From Gyromitra esculenta (Eukaryota; Ascomycota; Pezizomycetes; Pezizales; Discinaceae): DNA of 64,000 nucleotides. The notes below the pieces were generated by a model. It did not search any database and was not told the origin of the DNA. It saw nothing but the letters and a program-made list of their open reading frames with translations. The translations under genes and the position numbers were made by a program. The DNA lies in contig JBCAML010000019.1 in assembly GCA_038503075.1 (NCBI GenBank), forward strand, positions 806,001 to 870,000, read 5' to 3'. Shown one piece after another: positions 11,679 to 24,882 of this stretch. How positions within the stretch are numbered: position 1 is the first letter of the stretch; every line of letters begins with the position of its first letter.

Positions 11679-14204
11679 GGTTTTTTTCCTTCTTTGGGAG
11701 TCTTTTTTTTGTTCCATTATATATATATAAATAGGTTGTGGGAAAACTCGGGGAAGAGGAGAAGGATAGATATATAAAATTCTCTGTATATTTTTTTATA
11801 GCTTTTTTTCTCTTTCCTCGCTACCTTTTGTTTTTTGAAGGGTTATTTGATACTCCCCCCCGGAGAGAGTGTGTTGATGCCCGTGGTCTCCCCCTTTGTT
11901 TAGCATTATTATATAGATATGAACTCCCCATTTCCTATCTCTCAAGGTTTGAGGCTCAAAGCTTGATAGTCCATGGTAAGCATAGGAGGAGGAGGACAAT
12001 GGATGTAGAGATAAAAGGGCAGTACTGCAGTCGTTGCGTGTATAGATAGTATAGATATGGTTGCGGTTTGGTTCCTTTCTTTTTGTCTAAATATCTCTCC
12101 TCCGTGTTATGCCGGGTTTGGTTGATTAGGGGGAAATGTGTATATGGTTTTGGTAGTGCTTCCTGCAGTGCGATTTGCTATAGCTGAATTTTAGTATTTT
12201 CGTGTTGTGGAAGAAGTTGTTGGATTGAATTTTTCAGCCGGGTGATATGCTGTGATCCGTACGGAAGAATATAAAGGGTGTTTTGATGTGGATTTTCTGT
12301 TCGAAATTCAATGTCTTGTGTAGTAACTTGAGTATATAGTATGTGCATGTCTACATGTAAGTATCTTTTTAAGTGAAGTTGTGGAAATTGGCCTCATGCT
12401 GTTTAGAGTTTTACGTTATGCAATCATGACTAATCACTCGCTATAACCGAGTTCCACGAGGGGTTTTTCCCATACGCATAGCTAAGGTCAGGTGCTCTAC
12501 GAGGCAAGCCATAGAAGTGGGAGTCTGATATGTAGTTTCATTTGGTCAATTCCTGATCCCGATAAATGCTCTCGTTCATATTTATCTATGTTCATAGCTT
12601 AATATAGTTGCTTCGGACCGTGAAATCAGGTTCTCTAAATTTTTTCATTGATTCATTTGCCACCTGTAGCTCTTTTAAATGTTACTTCTTGGAGGGTGTT
12701 AATATTGTTCTCATATATATGAAGGGAGTAAGAAGAATAGAAAGTACTGTGATGAATTTTTTCGTAGATTATGAATACTACCACGTGACATTTGGCATAG
12801 GAAGGCTATCGCTTCTGCAGAGGCTGTATATATAGGAGAATAGAATTGGTTCTTAGTTAGTTGGCATGTAGGAGGGGCGAAACGGTGGGATGGTGATATG
12901 TGAGCTCGCTCCAATCTCTATGATTCGCAGCAAGCTGCGAGAGAGGTGCTGGGCACGAGACTAGGTAATGTGGGGCTATATATGCGTTTGGAGCATAAAT
13001 TTGATCGGTAGTGCTATTGAAAATAGCTTGTTTGCAGTTTGTAAGTTAGCCTTCGCCGGGTTTCTATGGTTGTAAGTAAGCTTGGTTTTCTCGCCTGGTC
13101 CGAGGTTTCCATGAAAGTATCCGTTCTATTTTTGTTGATTCTCGATATATTAAGTCCTATATGGTAATTAGTATTTTTATAGCAAATTTTGTAGGAATAA
13201 TAGTGATAGCTCAGCATTGTTTGGTACAGAACAATAAAATCGGTCGGGATCGTAAGTAAGTGTTCCTTCCTAGTCCAATTTTTTTGTTGAATAGGGGTTT
13301 CGTTAGGCTTTTCAAAATGGCATCCTCAACTTGAATATAGCTGTATCGTAGAATTCGCCCTATCCTAGAACCGTAAGGAATGCGTGGTTGTTTCATTTCT
13401 TATTGATTTCTATGTCGCTTAATTTTGAATTAGCTGTGCATAATGTGGAGGTAAGAAAGCTCTTTAGAACAGCCTAATGCCTACTCAGCCGTGGTAGATC
13501 TAATGTAGTTTACCTTGTCTGAAAACACTCTCTATCTACAATAGGTCTATAGATCGCTATTAAATATCTCAGAAATGTGACACCATTTCGCACTTCTTTT
13601 AGTTGGTAAGTCTGTAAACAAGAGTTGAGAGGTTAGTTCCTATAGAAACGTAAGGATAGTTAGTCGGGGGAGAAGCAATTAGGGTAGGGGATACTGATAG
13701 TCTGGAGACGAGACTAGAATAAAAAGAAAATGCCGTCGAAACTATTTACTGCTGAGTAATTTGGGTGCTATAGCGAAAATTTGATTAAACGAGACGCTGG
13801 AACAGATATATACAGAAAGCGTAGAATATGGAGAAGAATATGTAGCGGAGATGCCGCAGTGGATACATGTGCTATTGAAATCTTGATGAATGAGTGGCTG
13901 TTGAAAGTGTAGGTTGTGATGGGGTGGTAGAGAGACGATTGTGGTCACAATTTAAGCATGTACCACTAGCTCCACAAAACGCGGGGAAATAAACTTTCGG
14001 GTTAACTTCAGGCCCATACGCTAGTGTACATTTTAGATAATTATAGTTAAGGCGTTATAAAATTGGAAAAAAGAAATACGCCAAATTTCCCCATGCGCCA
14101 CAGGTGACAAACAAAAAGTAAAAGGACACAGAAATGCATCAGTTGCGGCCTGAAAAAACGTTGCAATCAGGCAATAGGGGGTGGTAGCAGTCTGTTCGCT
14201 AAAT
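11679..14204. other. 2.5-kb AT-rich intergenic region
   Basis: Between the 3' ends of the carrier gene and SWD1. Only short, low-quality open frames are present on either strand and I recognise no protein, RNA gene or complete mobile element. The dispersed motif ATCACTCGC followed by TATA lies at 12433-12445. Confidence 0.55.
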
Positions 14205-15829
14205 CTATCCCTCTACCTTCCTCTTCTTCGTCCTTCCGCCTCTCCCGACGGTTTTTTCTTTTTCCTTCTCTTTATCTGCCATTGGGCTTCTCCTCCTCCT
14301 CTCCCCTGGCCCAGGCGTATCCTCTTCGCTCTCTGTGTCCTCTAGATCTAGCACTACTGGCATTGTCCAACTCTCTTCAACTTCGCCCCTAACTGGCTCG
14401 ATTGTAACTACATCTACTTCTTCATTCTCTAGATGCAGTCTTCGCTTCGTTACGTCTTCTTTCGGATGTATGTCGAATTCATCTTCTCGTTCTTCGTATT
14501 CGACGTTTTCTTCTAGTTCTCTGAAGTCTGGGGCAAGTGCAGACCAACGTTGTGGGTTAGATGTAGCCCAGATGAAAATTTTGCCAGACTCAAGACCAGT
14601 CGCAGCGACGAGAGGGCGGGTGGGATGCCACTGATGAGGGTTAGACTTAGCCATTTTACAGTTATGGGAGAGGAAGAACTACCTCAACGACTCCCATTTC
14701 TTCCTTTGGCCCTTCGAGGATCTTAACAAGCGAGCCCATGGACCTTTCCCATATGTAGATGTCGTGATTTTTGAATGTGCTTGCAGTTAAGTAATCGCCA
14801 TTCCCAGAAAATGTGCAATGACTCCATGATAGTCGATTGACCACATCCTGGAATTTATGTTCTACCTCTAGTTTAATTTCATTTCCATCCACACCTTCTT
14901 TCAGCGTGTCTGGTATATGTATAGACCTTAGCACGCGGTCGTTTGAGTTGATGACCATGTTCCTTCCTGACGCTGTTAGGCGAATGTAGATAATGCATCC
15001 ACTGGTTATCCTCGTAGAGTGTATTGTTTCTCGTGTCTTTGTGGATACTATATTTGCCCATCCTTTATTTGTACCGGTTATGATGTGCTCTCCAGAAACT
15101 GTAAATACAGCGACAGTTGTCAGGTGTTTTGCGTCTGCTGCAGCACGCTTTTCGTCAATCTCACCCTCCTCGGCGCCGGGTAAGACAGGCCTCTTCGGGG
15201 CGCTTGCGAAAGGGTATTTTTGGGGTATAGGTTCGGATATATCGACAAGGTAAGGCGAGTCTTCGAATAACGCACAAACGAATAGATTTCTGTTGTGAGT
15301 CATTTAGCGCCCAAAATCGTTGCAAAGGTGGGGGCGATGGGTTGCCCTACGGGTTCAAGGGATGCAATTCGGCGTAGTATACAGGCGCATTGAAGCGAAC
15401 CGTTCGGGCAGAGCCTTCACCGCTTTTCGATAGGTCCCACACAATCACCTTGAAGTCTTGAGAAGCGCTGGCTAGGTACCTGCCGTCTTGCGACCAACTG
15501 AGTGATTGGATTTGGCGGACATGGCCGCGGAGATACCGAGCCAGACCGTTCGTTTCAACATCGAATAGGACAACTGTGCCGTCGAGCTATGGAGCTGAGG
15601 GTTAGAGTTAACTTTCGGTTGAGAGAGATGAAGGGAGGGTCATGCCCTGCCAGACGCAATGAGGTCACCCTTGCGGTTAAAACGCACCTGGTTATCGTCA
15701 GAGAGGAGTTCCAGAAAAAGAAGACAAGGGCAAGGCTACGCAGGTGGAATGGCCAGATCGGAGCTCGGAGGATAAGGATTCGGGATAGTCCTGGGCGAGG
15801 GTGAAGGGATCAAGTAGCGAAAGATTCAT
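14205..15829 (-). CDS. SWD1: SWD1, COMPASS WD40 subunit (RbBP5 homologue)
   Basis: Subunit of the Set1/COMPASS histone H3K4 methyltransferase. Exons 15829..15740, 15687..15646, 15586..15351, 15289..14683 and 14630..14205 give 466 residues. The start MNLSLLDPFTLAQDYPE is diagnostic of the family. WD40 blades follow, including GHVRQIQSLSWSQDGRYLAS and SGNGDYLTAST; the C-terminal tail is acidic and then Lys-rich. Exon 2 (42 nt, RFNRKGDLIASGR) ends at AGG|GCATGA, so the next intron appears to be GC-AG; the protein on both sides is conserved and in frame. The remaining introns are GT-AG with 52-61 nt. It is transcribed divergently from RPB1 with 762 bp between the start codons. Confidence 0.92.
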
Positions 15830-16591
15830 CGCACGTAGGGGTTCAATCGATTGAATAGAATGGATATATGCCAGTGGACGTTGCCCATGAAAGACCCGTT
15901 GGCTTATATTTTCCTGGCAGGCGTGGTGTTGCTGGAGCGAATGTTTCAATGGGATGTGGTTGAACGCCAAGACCAAGTTAGTCACAGCCAAGGGCAGCGT
16001 CCCGGCAAAATCGCCACACCTACACCCCGTTGTCGGTCGCGCTCTGCTGGTAAAAGGTCTGCTTCCAAGAAGGCTCCTGCCCATCATCGCCTCTCCCCTT
16101 CCACTAACCCTTCATCCCATCGATCGTCCACCTCCACCCGTGGCCCATCACCCGTCTTCGAGGAAGACGATCTGTTGCAATCAGCTATTGTATTCACCTA
16201 CGGCTACCTCCGTCGTTCATTCCTTTTGTGCAGCAGTCTCTCCTTTGTTCTCGGCTCGGTGTTCTTGGGCCTGGCCTGCTTCTTCTAGAAGAGTGCCTCG
16301 CCATCGCTCCCTGTTCCACACACCCCAAATTACCTCAACTGGAACAACGCGAAGCTGAGCACAACCGCCACTGAGGAAAGCACGCGATCGCTGTAGCTTC
16401 AGGCGTGACGACTACTACTGCTGAGATATACGAGGTTTAATAATTTCAGGAGCTGTTCCTCGCGTGGTGCGAAGGGCAGACTCGTTACGAATTTTTCAGG
16501 AGCGAAGGAAGATAGGATCGGGGGATAATAAATTTTCTAGTTTCGCGCTGGTTCTACTACATCTAGGTGGAAGAACACATTAACAGCAATC
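15830..16591. promoter_or_regulatory. Divergent promoter region SWD1 / RPB1
   Basis: 762 bp between two start codons. It contains open frames of up to 145 codons (15851-16288 and 15954-16358) that lack recognisable domains and overlap the expected promoters and leaders, so I do not call them genes. Confidence 0.5.
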
Positions 16592-19500
16592 ATGACGTTG
16601 ATATTCGAGCATTCGAGCGCGCCTTTGCGCACCATCAAGGAGATCCAGTTTGGCCTCCTGTCGCCGGAGGAGATCAAGGGCATGAGCGTGTGCCATATTG
16701 AGTATCCAGAAACTATGGTATGCTAGTGCCGCGTCTTTTCGCTTGCATTTCGTAGCTTTTGCTTGATTCTGATATGGGTGATTCCTTAGGATGAGGCGAA
16801 GCTCCGTCCAAGGGAGAAAGGTCTAAACGATCCTCATCTGGGTTCGATTGACCGCTCCTTCAAATGTGCTACTGTGGGTTTTTCCGCTCCATCCTCTGGT
16901 TGCCCTTGTGCTAACGTTTTTCCAGTGTGACGAGGGCATGTCTGTTTGTCCAGGTCATTTTGGCCATATTGAGCTTGCGAAACCGGTGTATCACGTTGGT
17001 ATGTATTCAAATGTGCCCACGGGGTTACAATTGGCTGACCTCCCATCAAGGGTTTCTCAACAAAATTAAGAAAGTCCTAGAGACAGTGTGCTTCAACTGT
17101 GCAAAGATCAAGTTGGATGAAGTGAGATTCACTTTTACCAAGTGGCTCGTTTTAACTTCATTTAGCTAACATATTCTACCTACTTTTCAGTCTAATCCCC
17201 AGTTTGCGGATGCGTGCAAGATTAGAGAGCCGAAAGCCCGCTTCAATGCCGTCTGGAGGCTTTGCAAAGCTAAGGGTCAATGCGAGTCCGACAACCTTGG
17301 GGGGGAGGAGGACAACCAACCCTATCAGGGTGATGATTCAGGAAACCCTGAAAAAAAGAAGTCTCATGGTGGATGTGGCAATAAACAACCAACTATTCGC
17401 CGTGAAGGGCTTCGGTTGATCGGAACCTGGAAGGCGGATAAAGATTCTGAAGAGAGCACACAGGCCGAAAAGAAGCCAATTCTCCCCTCAGAAGTTCTAA
17501 CTATTTTCAAGAACATCTCAAATGAGGAGATTCGAAAGATGGGGCTGAGTGAGGATTACGCCAGACCAGAGTGGATGGTTATCACGGTACTCCCGGTGCC
17601 GCCACCTCCGGTGAGGCCTAGTATCTCCGTTGATGGTATGGGTGGTGGCATGCGTGGTGAGGACGATTTGACGTACAAGTTGGCCGAGATTATTCGTGCG
17701 AATGCCAGCGTCCGAGATGCAGAACAGAATGGTTCTCCAGCACACGTTGTCAATGAGTTCGAAGCTCTGTTGCAGTTTCATGTTGCTACTTACATGGACA
17801 ATGACATTGCCGGTCAGCCTCAAGCCCTACAGAAGTCCGGGAGACCGGTCAAATCAATTCGTGCTCGCCTAAAGGGTAAAGAGGGTCGTCTGCGTGGGAA
17901 TTTGATGGGAAAGCGAGTCGACTTCTCGGCACGTACTGTTATTACTGGTGATCCTAATCTGTCACTTGATGAAGTTGGTGTTCCGAGGAGTATCGCAAGG
18001 ACTTTGACCTACCCGGAAATCGTCACTCCATATAACATCCACAAACTAGCCAAACTCGTCGATATGGGGCCAAACGAACATCCTGGTGCGAAGTATATCA
18101 TCCGTGACACTGGAGAGCGTATCGATCTTAGGCATCACAAAAAGGCAGGAGAGATCGCGCTTCAGTATGGGTGGAGGGTTGAGAGACATATCGTTGACGG
18201 GGACTTTATTATCTTCAATCGACAGCCGTCTTTGCACAAGGAATCTATGATGGGTATGACTTCTAGTCAATCCTTACCGGATTAAGGATTCTAATTGTGC
18301 TTTAGGTCATCGTATCCGTGTTATGCCGTATTCTACGTTCCGTCTTAATCTCTCAGTCACTTCGCCCTATAACGCTGATTTCGACGGAGATGAAATGAAT
18401 CTTCACGTTCCGCAGTCTGAGGAAACTCGAGCGGAAGTCAGTCAGCTTTGCATGGTTCCGCTACAGGTCGTTTCGCCACAAAAGAACGGTCCTCTTATGG
18501 GTATCGTTCAGGATACATTATGTGGTATTTACAAGATCTGCCGAAGAGATGTTTTCTTAAACCGAGAGCAAGTCATGAATATTCTTATGTGGGTTCCAAA
18601 CTGGGATGGTACTGTACCTACACCCTGTATCCTCAAGCCTCGCCCTCGCTGGTCTGGGAAGCAGATTATCAGTCTTGTCATTCCTCCTGGTATCAACAAG
18701 AGAGATACCTCTAAGGGATGGTCTCCCCTAGAAGATGAGGGTCTGCTAGTCCATGGCGGTGAACTGATGTTTGGGCTTCTGAATAAGAAGGCTGTCGGTC
18801 AGTCGCATATGAGTTTAATCCACATTATCTACAACGAGAAGGGTGCATATCGCTGTTTGGAGTTCTTCAACGGTTGTCAGACAGTGGTAAATTACTGGCT
18901 GCTCCAGAACGGCTTCAGTATCGGTATCGGTGACACTATCCCCAACAGAGAAACCGTCATCAAAATCGCCGAGACGGTTAAAGCAAGCAAGGATGCTGTC
19001 ACAGGTTTCACCGAACAGGCGCAGAACAATTTACTCGAACCGCTGCCCGGTATGAACATTCGTGATACATTCGAGAATTTGGTGTTGAAGGCGCTCAACG
19101 GAGCTCGTGATACTGCTGGTTCAGATACTGAGAAGAGTTTGAAGGATCTTAACAACGCTATCCAGATGTCTCGGTCTGGTTCCAAGGGTTCCAATATCAA
19201 TATTTCCCAGATGACGGCTGTCGTAGGTCAGCAGTCTGTGGAAGGAAAACGTATTCCCTTCGGTTTCAAGTATCGCACCCTGCCCCATTTCACCAAAGAC
19301 GATTACAGTCCTGAATCTCGTGGTTTCGTTGAGAATTCTTACCTTCGTGGCCTTACTCCGCAAGAATTTTTCTTCCACGCTATGGCTGGTAGAGAAGGTT
19401 TAATCGATACCGCGGTCAAGACCGCCGAAACTGGTTACATTCAGAGAAGGTTGGTCAAAGCACTGGAAGACGTCATGGCAAAATACGATGGTACCGTACG

Positions 19501-22240
19501 AAATTCTCTTGGGGACATCATTCAGTTCTGTTACGGTGAAGACGGTCTTGACGGTGGACACATTGAACCTCAAACTGTCGATATTATCGCTTGCTCGCAC
19601 GCCGACTTTGACAAGAAGGTCAGGATGGACGTCATGGACAAGGCCAAATCGATCCCGCTTGAGTTCCTGGAAGTTTCCCACGAGATTCAAGGTGATGTAG
19701 AAGTGCAGCGGGTCTTGGACGAGGAATATGAGCAGATTTGTCTCGATCGTGAATTTTTGCGAAAAACGACACAGCGTGGCGGTGTTGAGGAGAAACTGCA
19801 GTTGCCAATTAATATCATTCGTATCTTGGACAACGCCAGGACAATTTTCCGAATTAAGCAGAAAGCCCGAAGCAACCTGCATCCCATCGAGACTATTCAA
19901 AAAGTCAAGGAACTGCAAACTAAGCTCGTCATCGTTCGTGGAAACGATCCTTTGTCAGTTGAGGCCCAGGAAAACGCTACCAGGCTGTTCTTCTGTCACC
20001 TTCGATCACGTCTCGCATTCAAGAGGTTGGTCCTTGAGTCTAACCTGAACAAGGTTGCTTTCGAATGGGTTCTTGGTGAGATTGAGTCACGGTTCGCCCG
20101 TGCTGCTGTGAACCCAGGAGAGATGGTAGGAGTGTTGGCTGCGCAATCTATTGGAGAACCGGCTACTCAGATGACCTTGAACACCTTCCATTTCGCTGGT
20201 GTCTCTTCCAAGAACGTTACTCTCGGTGTTCCTCGACTAAAAGAGATTCTAAATGTAGCCAAGAACATCAAGACCCCGTCCATGATGGTCTACCAGATTC
20301 CGGAAAATATCTATATTCGAGAGACTGCCAAACAACTTCGATCTGCTGTCGAGCACACAACGTTGAGGTCAGTCACGGATACTACGGAGATTTGGTATGA
20401 TCCCGATCCAAGGGATACTGTTATCGAGGAAGATAAGGAGACGGTACAATCACATTTCTTGATCGACACCGACAACGAGGATCTCGATAGACAGTCGAAG
20501 TGGTTGCTCAGAATTGTCCTTGATCGAAAGAAGCTGTTGGATAAAGACTTGACGGTTGAGAAGGTTGGTATGAAGTTACTGCAGGAATATGGTACCGACA
20601 TGTCTGTCATTATGAGCGATGATAATGCTGAGATCCCCAATATCCGTTGTCGCATGAAGAATGCGAATGCGGACTCCAAGCCTGACGAAGAGAACGATCT
20701 GGAGGAAGATACGATGCTAAAACGGCTCGAGAACCATATTTTGGACGAACTTACTCTGAATGGTGTTAAGGGTGTACAGAGGGCATTCTTGAACGACAAG
20801 GAACGAATAAGGACTCTTGATGACGGAGAGATGATAATGAATAAGGACGACAAATTATGCAAGGAATGGGTGTTGGATACAACCGGCACTGCGCTGAAGG
20901 CTGTACTCGAAGTTGAAGGAATTGATACAACTAGGACATACTCCAACACCTTTGAGGAGATTCTTCAAGTGTTTGGGATCGAGGCTACAAGGGCTGCGTT
21001 GGTAAACGAACTTAGACAAGTGTTGGCTTTCGATGGTTCATACGTCAATGAGCGACATCTTTCACTTCTTTGCGATGTCATGACGGCTCGCGGACATCTA
21101 ATGGCTATTACCCGTCACGGTATCAACAGGGCCGATACTGGAGCATTGATGAGGTGTTCCTTCGAGGAAACAGTGGAGATCTTGTTGGAGGCGGCTGCAT
21201 CGGGAGAGTTGGACGACTGTAGGGGTATCTCGGAGAACGTCATGTTGGGTCAGTTGGCGCCTTTGGGTACTGGCGAGTTCGACGTGTTTTTGGATGAGAA
21301 GATGTTGATGGAGGTTATTATCGATAATTCCACAATCACTGGTGGTGATATACCTGGAATGGGCAAAGGTGGCATGGCAGACGGTGCCGCCACTCCATAT
21401 GACAGCGCTTCTCCTATCTATGGCGACGGTTTCGTTGGATCGCCGGATATCGGTGCTGTCTTCTCGCCAATGCAGCACACAGGATCAGATTCGCCTGGTG
21501 GTGGATTCACTGAGTACCAAGCCCCTGGGTTTGGTGGATTATCACCATATGGTGGTGGAGCAGCTCGCAGCCCTATGATCTACTCCCCAACCAGTCCATT
21601 CGGTACAAGCCCGACATCGCCTGGATATTCTCCTACTTCGCCCACATACTCCCCTACCTCACCCAACATCCCTGCCACCAGCCCTGGATTCCAGTTCTCT
21701 GCGTCCCCAAGGTTCTCACCAGGGATGGCTGCCAGCCCTGCATATACGCCAACTTCTCCACAGTACTCGCCTACTTCACCAAGTTACCCAGGTGGCATGG
21801 CAGGTACACCAACTTCTCCAACCTATTCTCCTACCTCGCCTAGTTTCAGTCCTTCGTCTCCTAATTACAGTCCTACGTCACCCGGGTTCTCTCCAAATTC
21901 TCCTACTTCACCAGCGTATTCTCCTACTTCTCCCGACTACAGCCCAGCCAGTCCTGCATTCGGTGGTAATATGGGCAACAGTCATTCTCCGACGAGTCCT
22001 ACCAGCCCGAACTACAGCCCCACCAGCCCGCTGTACAATCCTGGAAGTCCGAACCAGTATTCTCCTACGAGTCCGTCATTCCAGTCGCCGGCTCAGGGAA
22101 GCCCAAGATGGTCACCGTAAGTTGTTCTTTGTACAGTGGAAAATACTTCTCATGATATTGAGCTAATATTTTATTTCAGAACCTCCCCAGGACCTTCGTA
22201 CTCCCCAGTCTCTCCTAGAGAACCGCCAAAGAACGGATAA
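16592..22240 (+). CDS. RPB1: RPB1, largest subunit of RNA polymerase II
   Basis: Seven exons: 16592..16717, 16790..16873, 16926..16998, 17051..17121, 17191..18253, 18306..22116 and 22180..22240, giving 1762 residues. It begins [20 protein letters not shown]. The clamp zinc site shows [20 protein letters not shown]. The catalytic Mg-binding loop is [12 protein letters not shown], and the trigger-loop region is [16 protein letters not shown]. The linker leads into the C-terminal domain from about residue 1563. That domain has nine exact YSPTSP blocks plus variants such as YTPTSP, FSPSSP, YSPASP and YNPGSP, separated by Gly/Met/Pro spacers. The last intron (63 nt) lies inside the CTD, and the final exon adds [19 protein letters not shown]. 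The CTD recruits capping, splicing and 3'-processing factors. Confidence 0.97.
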
Positions 22241-23128
22241 GTGCCCATCGTGTAGTAATTATATTGTCCGCAAATCCTTCATCTCTTTTTCTTAAAATTT
22301 CTATTATTACATTTCTGCTTCTTTCTGTCTGTAGTTCTCATCGTTTAAAATTGCAAAATCGGGGTAAACGGGTTCTTTTTTCATTTTTTTTCATTCACCT
22401 CCCAGTTTTCGGTTCCTGTAACAGCAAGTTTTGTCAATTCTGTTCTTTTCATTGCCTCTTGTTAGTGTTTGAGTGTTTGCGGGTATAGTTTTTTGAGAAA
22501 CTCGCTGTTGCTATTACCTTTGCTATTATTACGATATTTCCACCGCACCGCTAGATCACGTCGCTCAGGAGGTAACCGTGCGATACGTTGAGGGTTGTTT
22601 GTACGAGAGGAAAGTTGCATTGCTACGATGGCTGCTGTTAGCGAGTGAATTTTTTTTCTTCTTTTTCTCTTTCGAAATGGATTGTATTATTAAAAAGGAG
22701 ACGAGAATTTCGATAGGGTTGTTTGATGATTAGGGAGGGCTTCAAAGCATGTGAGAGAAGTTGACGAAAGGGAATTTAGGGTGTGTTTTGCATGGGATAA
22801 GGAAGAGACGGAGAGGAAGGAGTTTTGGGGAGAAATTGGGATCAAATTGTACATGAGCAATTTACACATCATTGCTTTTTTCTTCTACCAGTATCTCGTT
22901 GATCCAAAGCAAGTTTTCCATCATTGCGAGAGCATGGCGAGTGATATGGGATGACGCGAGGTCAGGCGTGGCGATCAACTTAGAGTCCGGGTAACCATGC
23001 AAAGAAGCACAACTTTTTATTTCCAACCACATCGAATACCACAGCCTAACGCGAACCTACCTTCGCCTTTTTTTAAACCGCTCTGTCGCAGAGGGGCCCC
23101 TAGCACTCGGTCAGCGTCAGCTATCGCC
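22241..23128. other. Intergenic between RPB1 and TMA23
   Basis: About 890 bp with T-rich 3'-UTR-like DNA first. One exact GCGAGTGAT lies at 22937-22945 and a related GCGAGTGAA at about 22638. No gene seen. Confidence 0.5.
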
Positions 23129-23763
23129 ATGCCGATCAAGTTCACAAAGGAGAGTTTCCTCTGGACAAACGGACGTGGACACGGCCAAAAACCAATCCTC
23201 TATTCCCAGAAACGGAATCAATATGGCCTAGGTATACTTCTCGATAAACTCGCCTCATAAGCCAAATAAACTAAACTTTGAAATTCTCCCCCCCCCGGAA
23301 TATAGGCAAGAAACAACACTCGTCAGACCAATGGTGGGAGAAGGCCTTCGACAACCAGCTCAAAAACCTCGACGTTTCCAATTCTTCCGCAAATGGCGAT
23401 GTTACGGTGAAGCAGAACATGCCGATATCAACAGCTCTGGGGATGGAGAAAATGTCAAAATACTACATCCGCTTCGTGAGGGGCGGTGTGTTGGAGGGTG
23501 GTTTGGAGAAGCTTATCCCTGAGGAGAGCGTGGAGGATATTTCGACCGGAAGCGAGGAAGAGAGGAAGCTTGAGCGAAAACGGGAGAAGAAAGCGGACAA
23601 AGACGGCAAGAAGAAGAGGAAGGGGAGTGGCAAAACAGATGAGAAGCGGAAAAATCGACTTGTAGTAGAACAGAAGGAAGAGAGCAAGGAGGAGAGAAGG
23701 AAGAGGAAGCGGCTGAAAAGGTTGGTGGAAAAAGAGCTGGCTCTGTTGAAGAGTGAAAGGTGA
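23129..23763 (+). CDS. TMA23: TMA23-like G-patch ribosome-biogenesis protein
   Basis: Exons 23129..23231 and 23306..23763, 186 residues. The G-patch-like start reads FLWTNGRGHGQKPILYSQKR and joins through a 74-nt intron to GKKQHSSDQWWEKAFDNQL. The WWEKAFD block and the following LDVSN are the hallmark of the Tma23 family. The C-terminal 80 residues are almost only Lys, Arg and Glu, typical of nucleolar proteins. Yeast Tma23 is a nucleolar factor linked to small-subunit biogenesis. The ATG was chosen because it is the first in frame; a short upstream exon cannot be excluded. Confidence 0.87.
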
Positions 23764-24660
23764 TCTGGTTATCCGATCTCATCGATCGCACAATGTCTAT
23801 GGGTGTGTATATGGCGTTTTCCGGTTTTCAAAAAGCATTATTGGGCTATTCTTTTATCTGCAGGGCTTGGTCAATATAGAGCAAATCTGGCAATTTATCT
23901 ACCATCAACTCTTTGGTTGGATTTTAGTCCAAGCCGAATCCAAGCCGAAAAGAGAGACTTGGCTGTGAATTCAAGACGATAATCATGGAGGATATGTGCT
24001 TCAGTAATGTCGAGCATGGACCTTTTTTTAGATACTGTATAAATACATCAGTAAGATACTTCTGTGAATCTAGTTTACTCTTTGCTCAGCATTTGTATCA
24101 TAAAAATTTAAATCCAGTAGGAGATAACTAGAGTGAAGTATGAAGAAGTGTGTACTGAAAAGGTACCACGAAAAAATTTGATTGCTGTCCAGCGTTCATT
24201 TGTATGGTTTGGACTGTTACACGATCAACCTGCGAATCTCTAGCTGACTCCATGAAAAGAAAAAGAAAGGAAAGAAACAAAATTAGCTACACTATGAACT
24301 ATATAAAAGTAGTGCCATAACCAAACCAGCTCTAAATATAAAAATTAAATAAATTACAAAATGGAAGATACCAAACGGAAACTCAACACATCCAATTCGC
24401 CGATCTAACAATCATCACTCACACAATGCGAGTGCCAACCCTAGTAGTGTCGGCATCCCGGAGCACGCTGGAAACCACCTTGTCTGTTTCTATTACCTTC
24501 CCTCAGCTGATCATTTTGTGTGCTGGAGAACTTTCTTTCTCATCATGCTTTACTTCGTCTATCTCTCAATTGACCTTATCGACTCTCACCCTGCCAGTCT
24601 CCATTGCCTCTTGACTGTCTAGCGTCTTCACGTGGCGGTTGGAAATTATCCCTTGGCCAT
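23764..24660. other. Intergenic, AT-rich
   Basis: About 900 bp downstream of TMA23. Small open frames only, none recognised. Confidence 0.5.
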
Positions 24661-24882
24661 CTATCCCCGTCCTATATCACGGCGCTGCTCACCTCCACTT
24701 CTCGCACGGCTTCCAATACGCTCCTGAAAGTCAGAGCAAAGATTACATAGGCCGGAGACTCTAGTTCTATGGACTTCGGGATCACGGCAACGACGGTGTT
24801 GACATCGCTCATTTGTCGAAATAGTTCTTGTGAGGACGACATGCTCACAATCTTTATACTCAGCGACGAGGTGACGACACAT
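24661..24882 (-). CDS. Possible small Cys/His-rich protein
   Basis: A 73-codon frame starting MCRHLVAEYKDCEHVV and continuing with CQHRRC and GLCNLC. The spacing CxxH...CxxH...CxxxxC...CxxC suggests a small zinc-binding fold of the kind annotated as hypothetical in many filamentous ascomycetes. It ends in a charged Arg/Gly tail and may be truncated or have a further exon. It stands alone in a repeat-rich region. I do not assign a function; chance ORF is the alternative. Confidence 0.35.
   Translation of the reverse strand: MCRHLVAEYKDCEHVVLTRTISTNERCQHRRCRDPEVHRTRVSGLCNLCSDFQERIGSRARSGGEQRRDIGRG

Noticed and set aside
15851..16358. Overlapping frames of 145 and 134 codons in the SWD1/RPB1 spacer
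   Set aside because: They occupy the only available promoter space of two divergent genes and have low-complexity Ser/Pro/Arg content.
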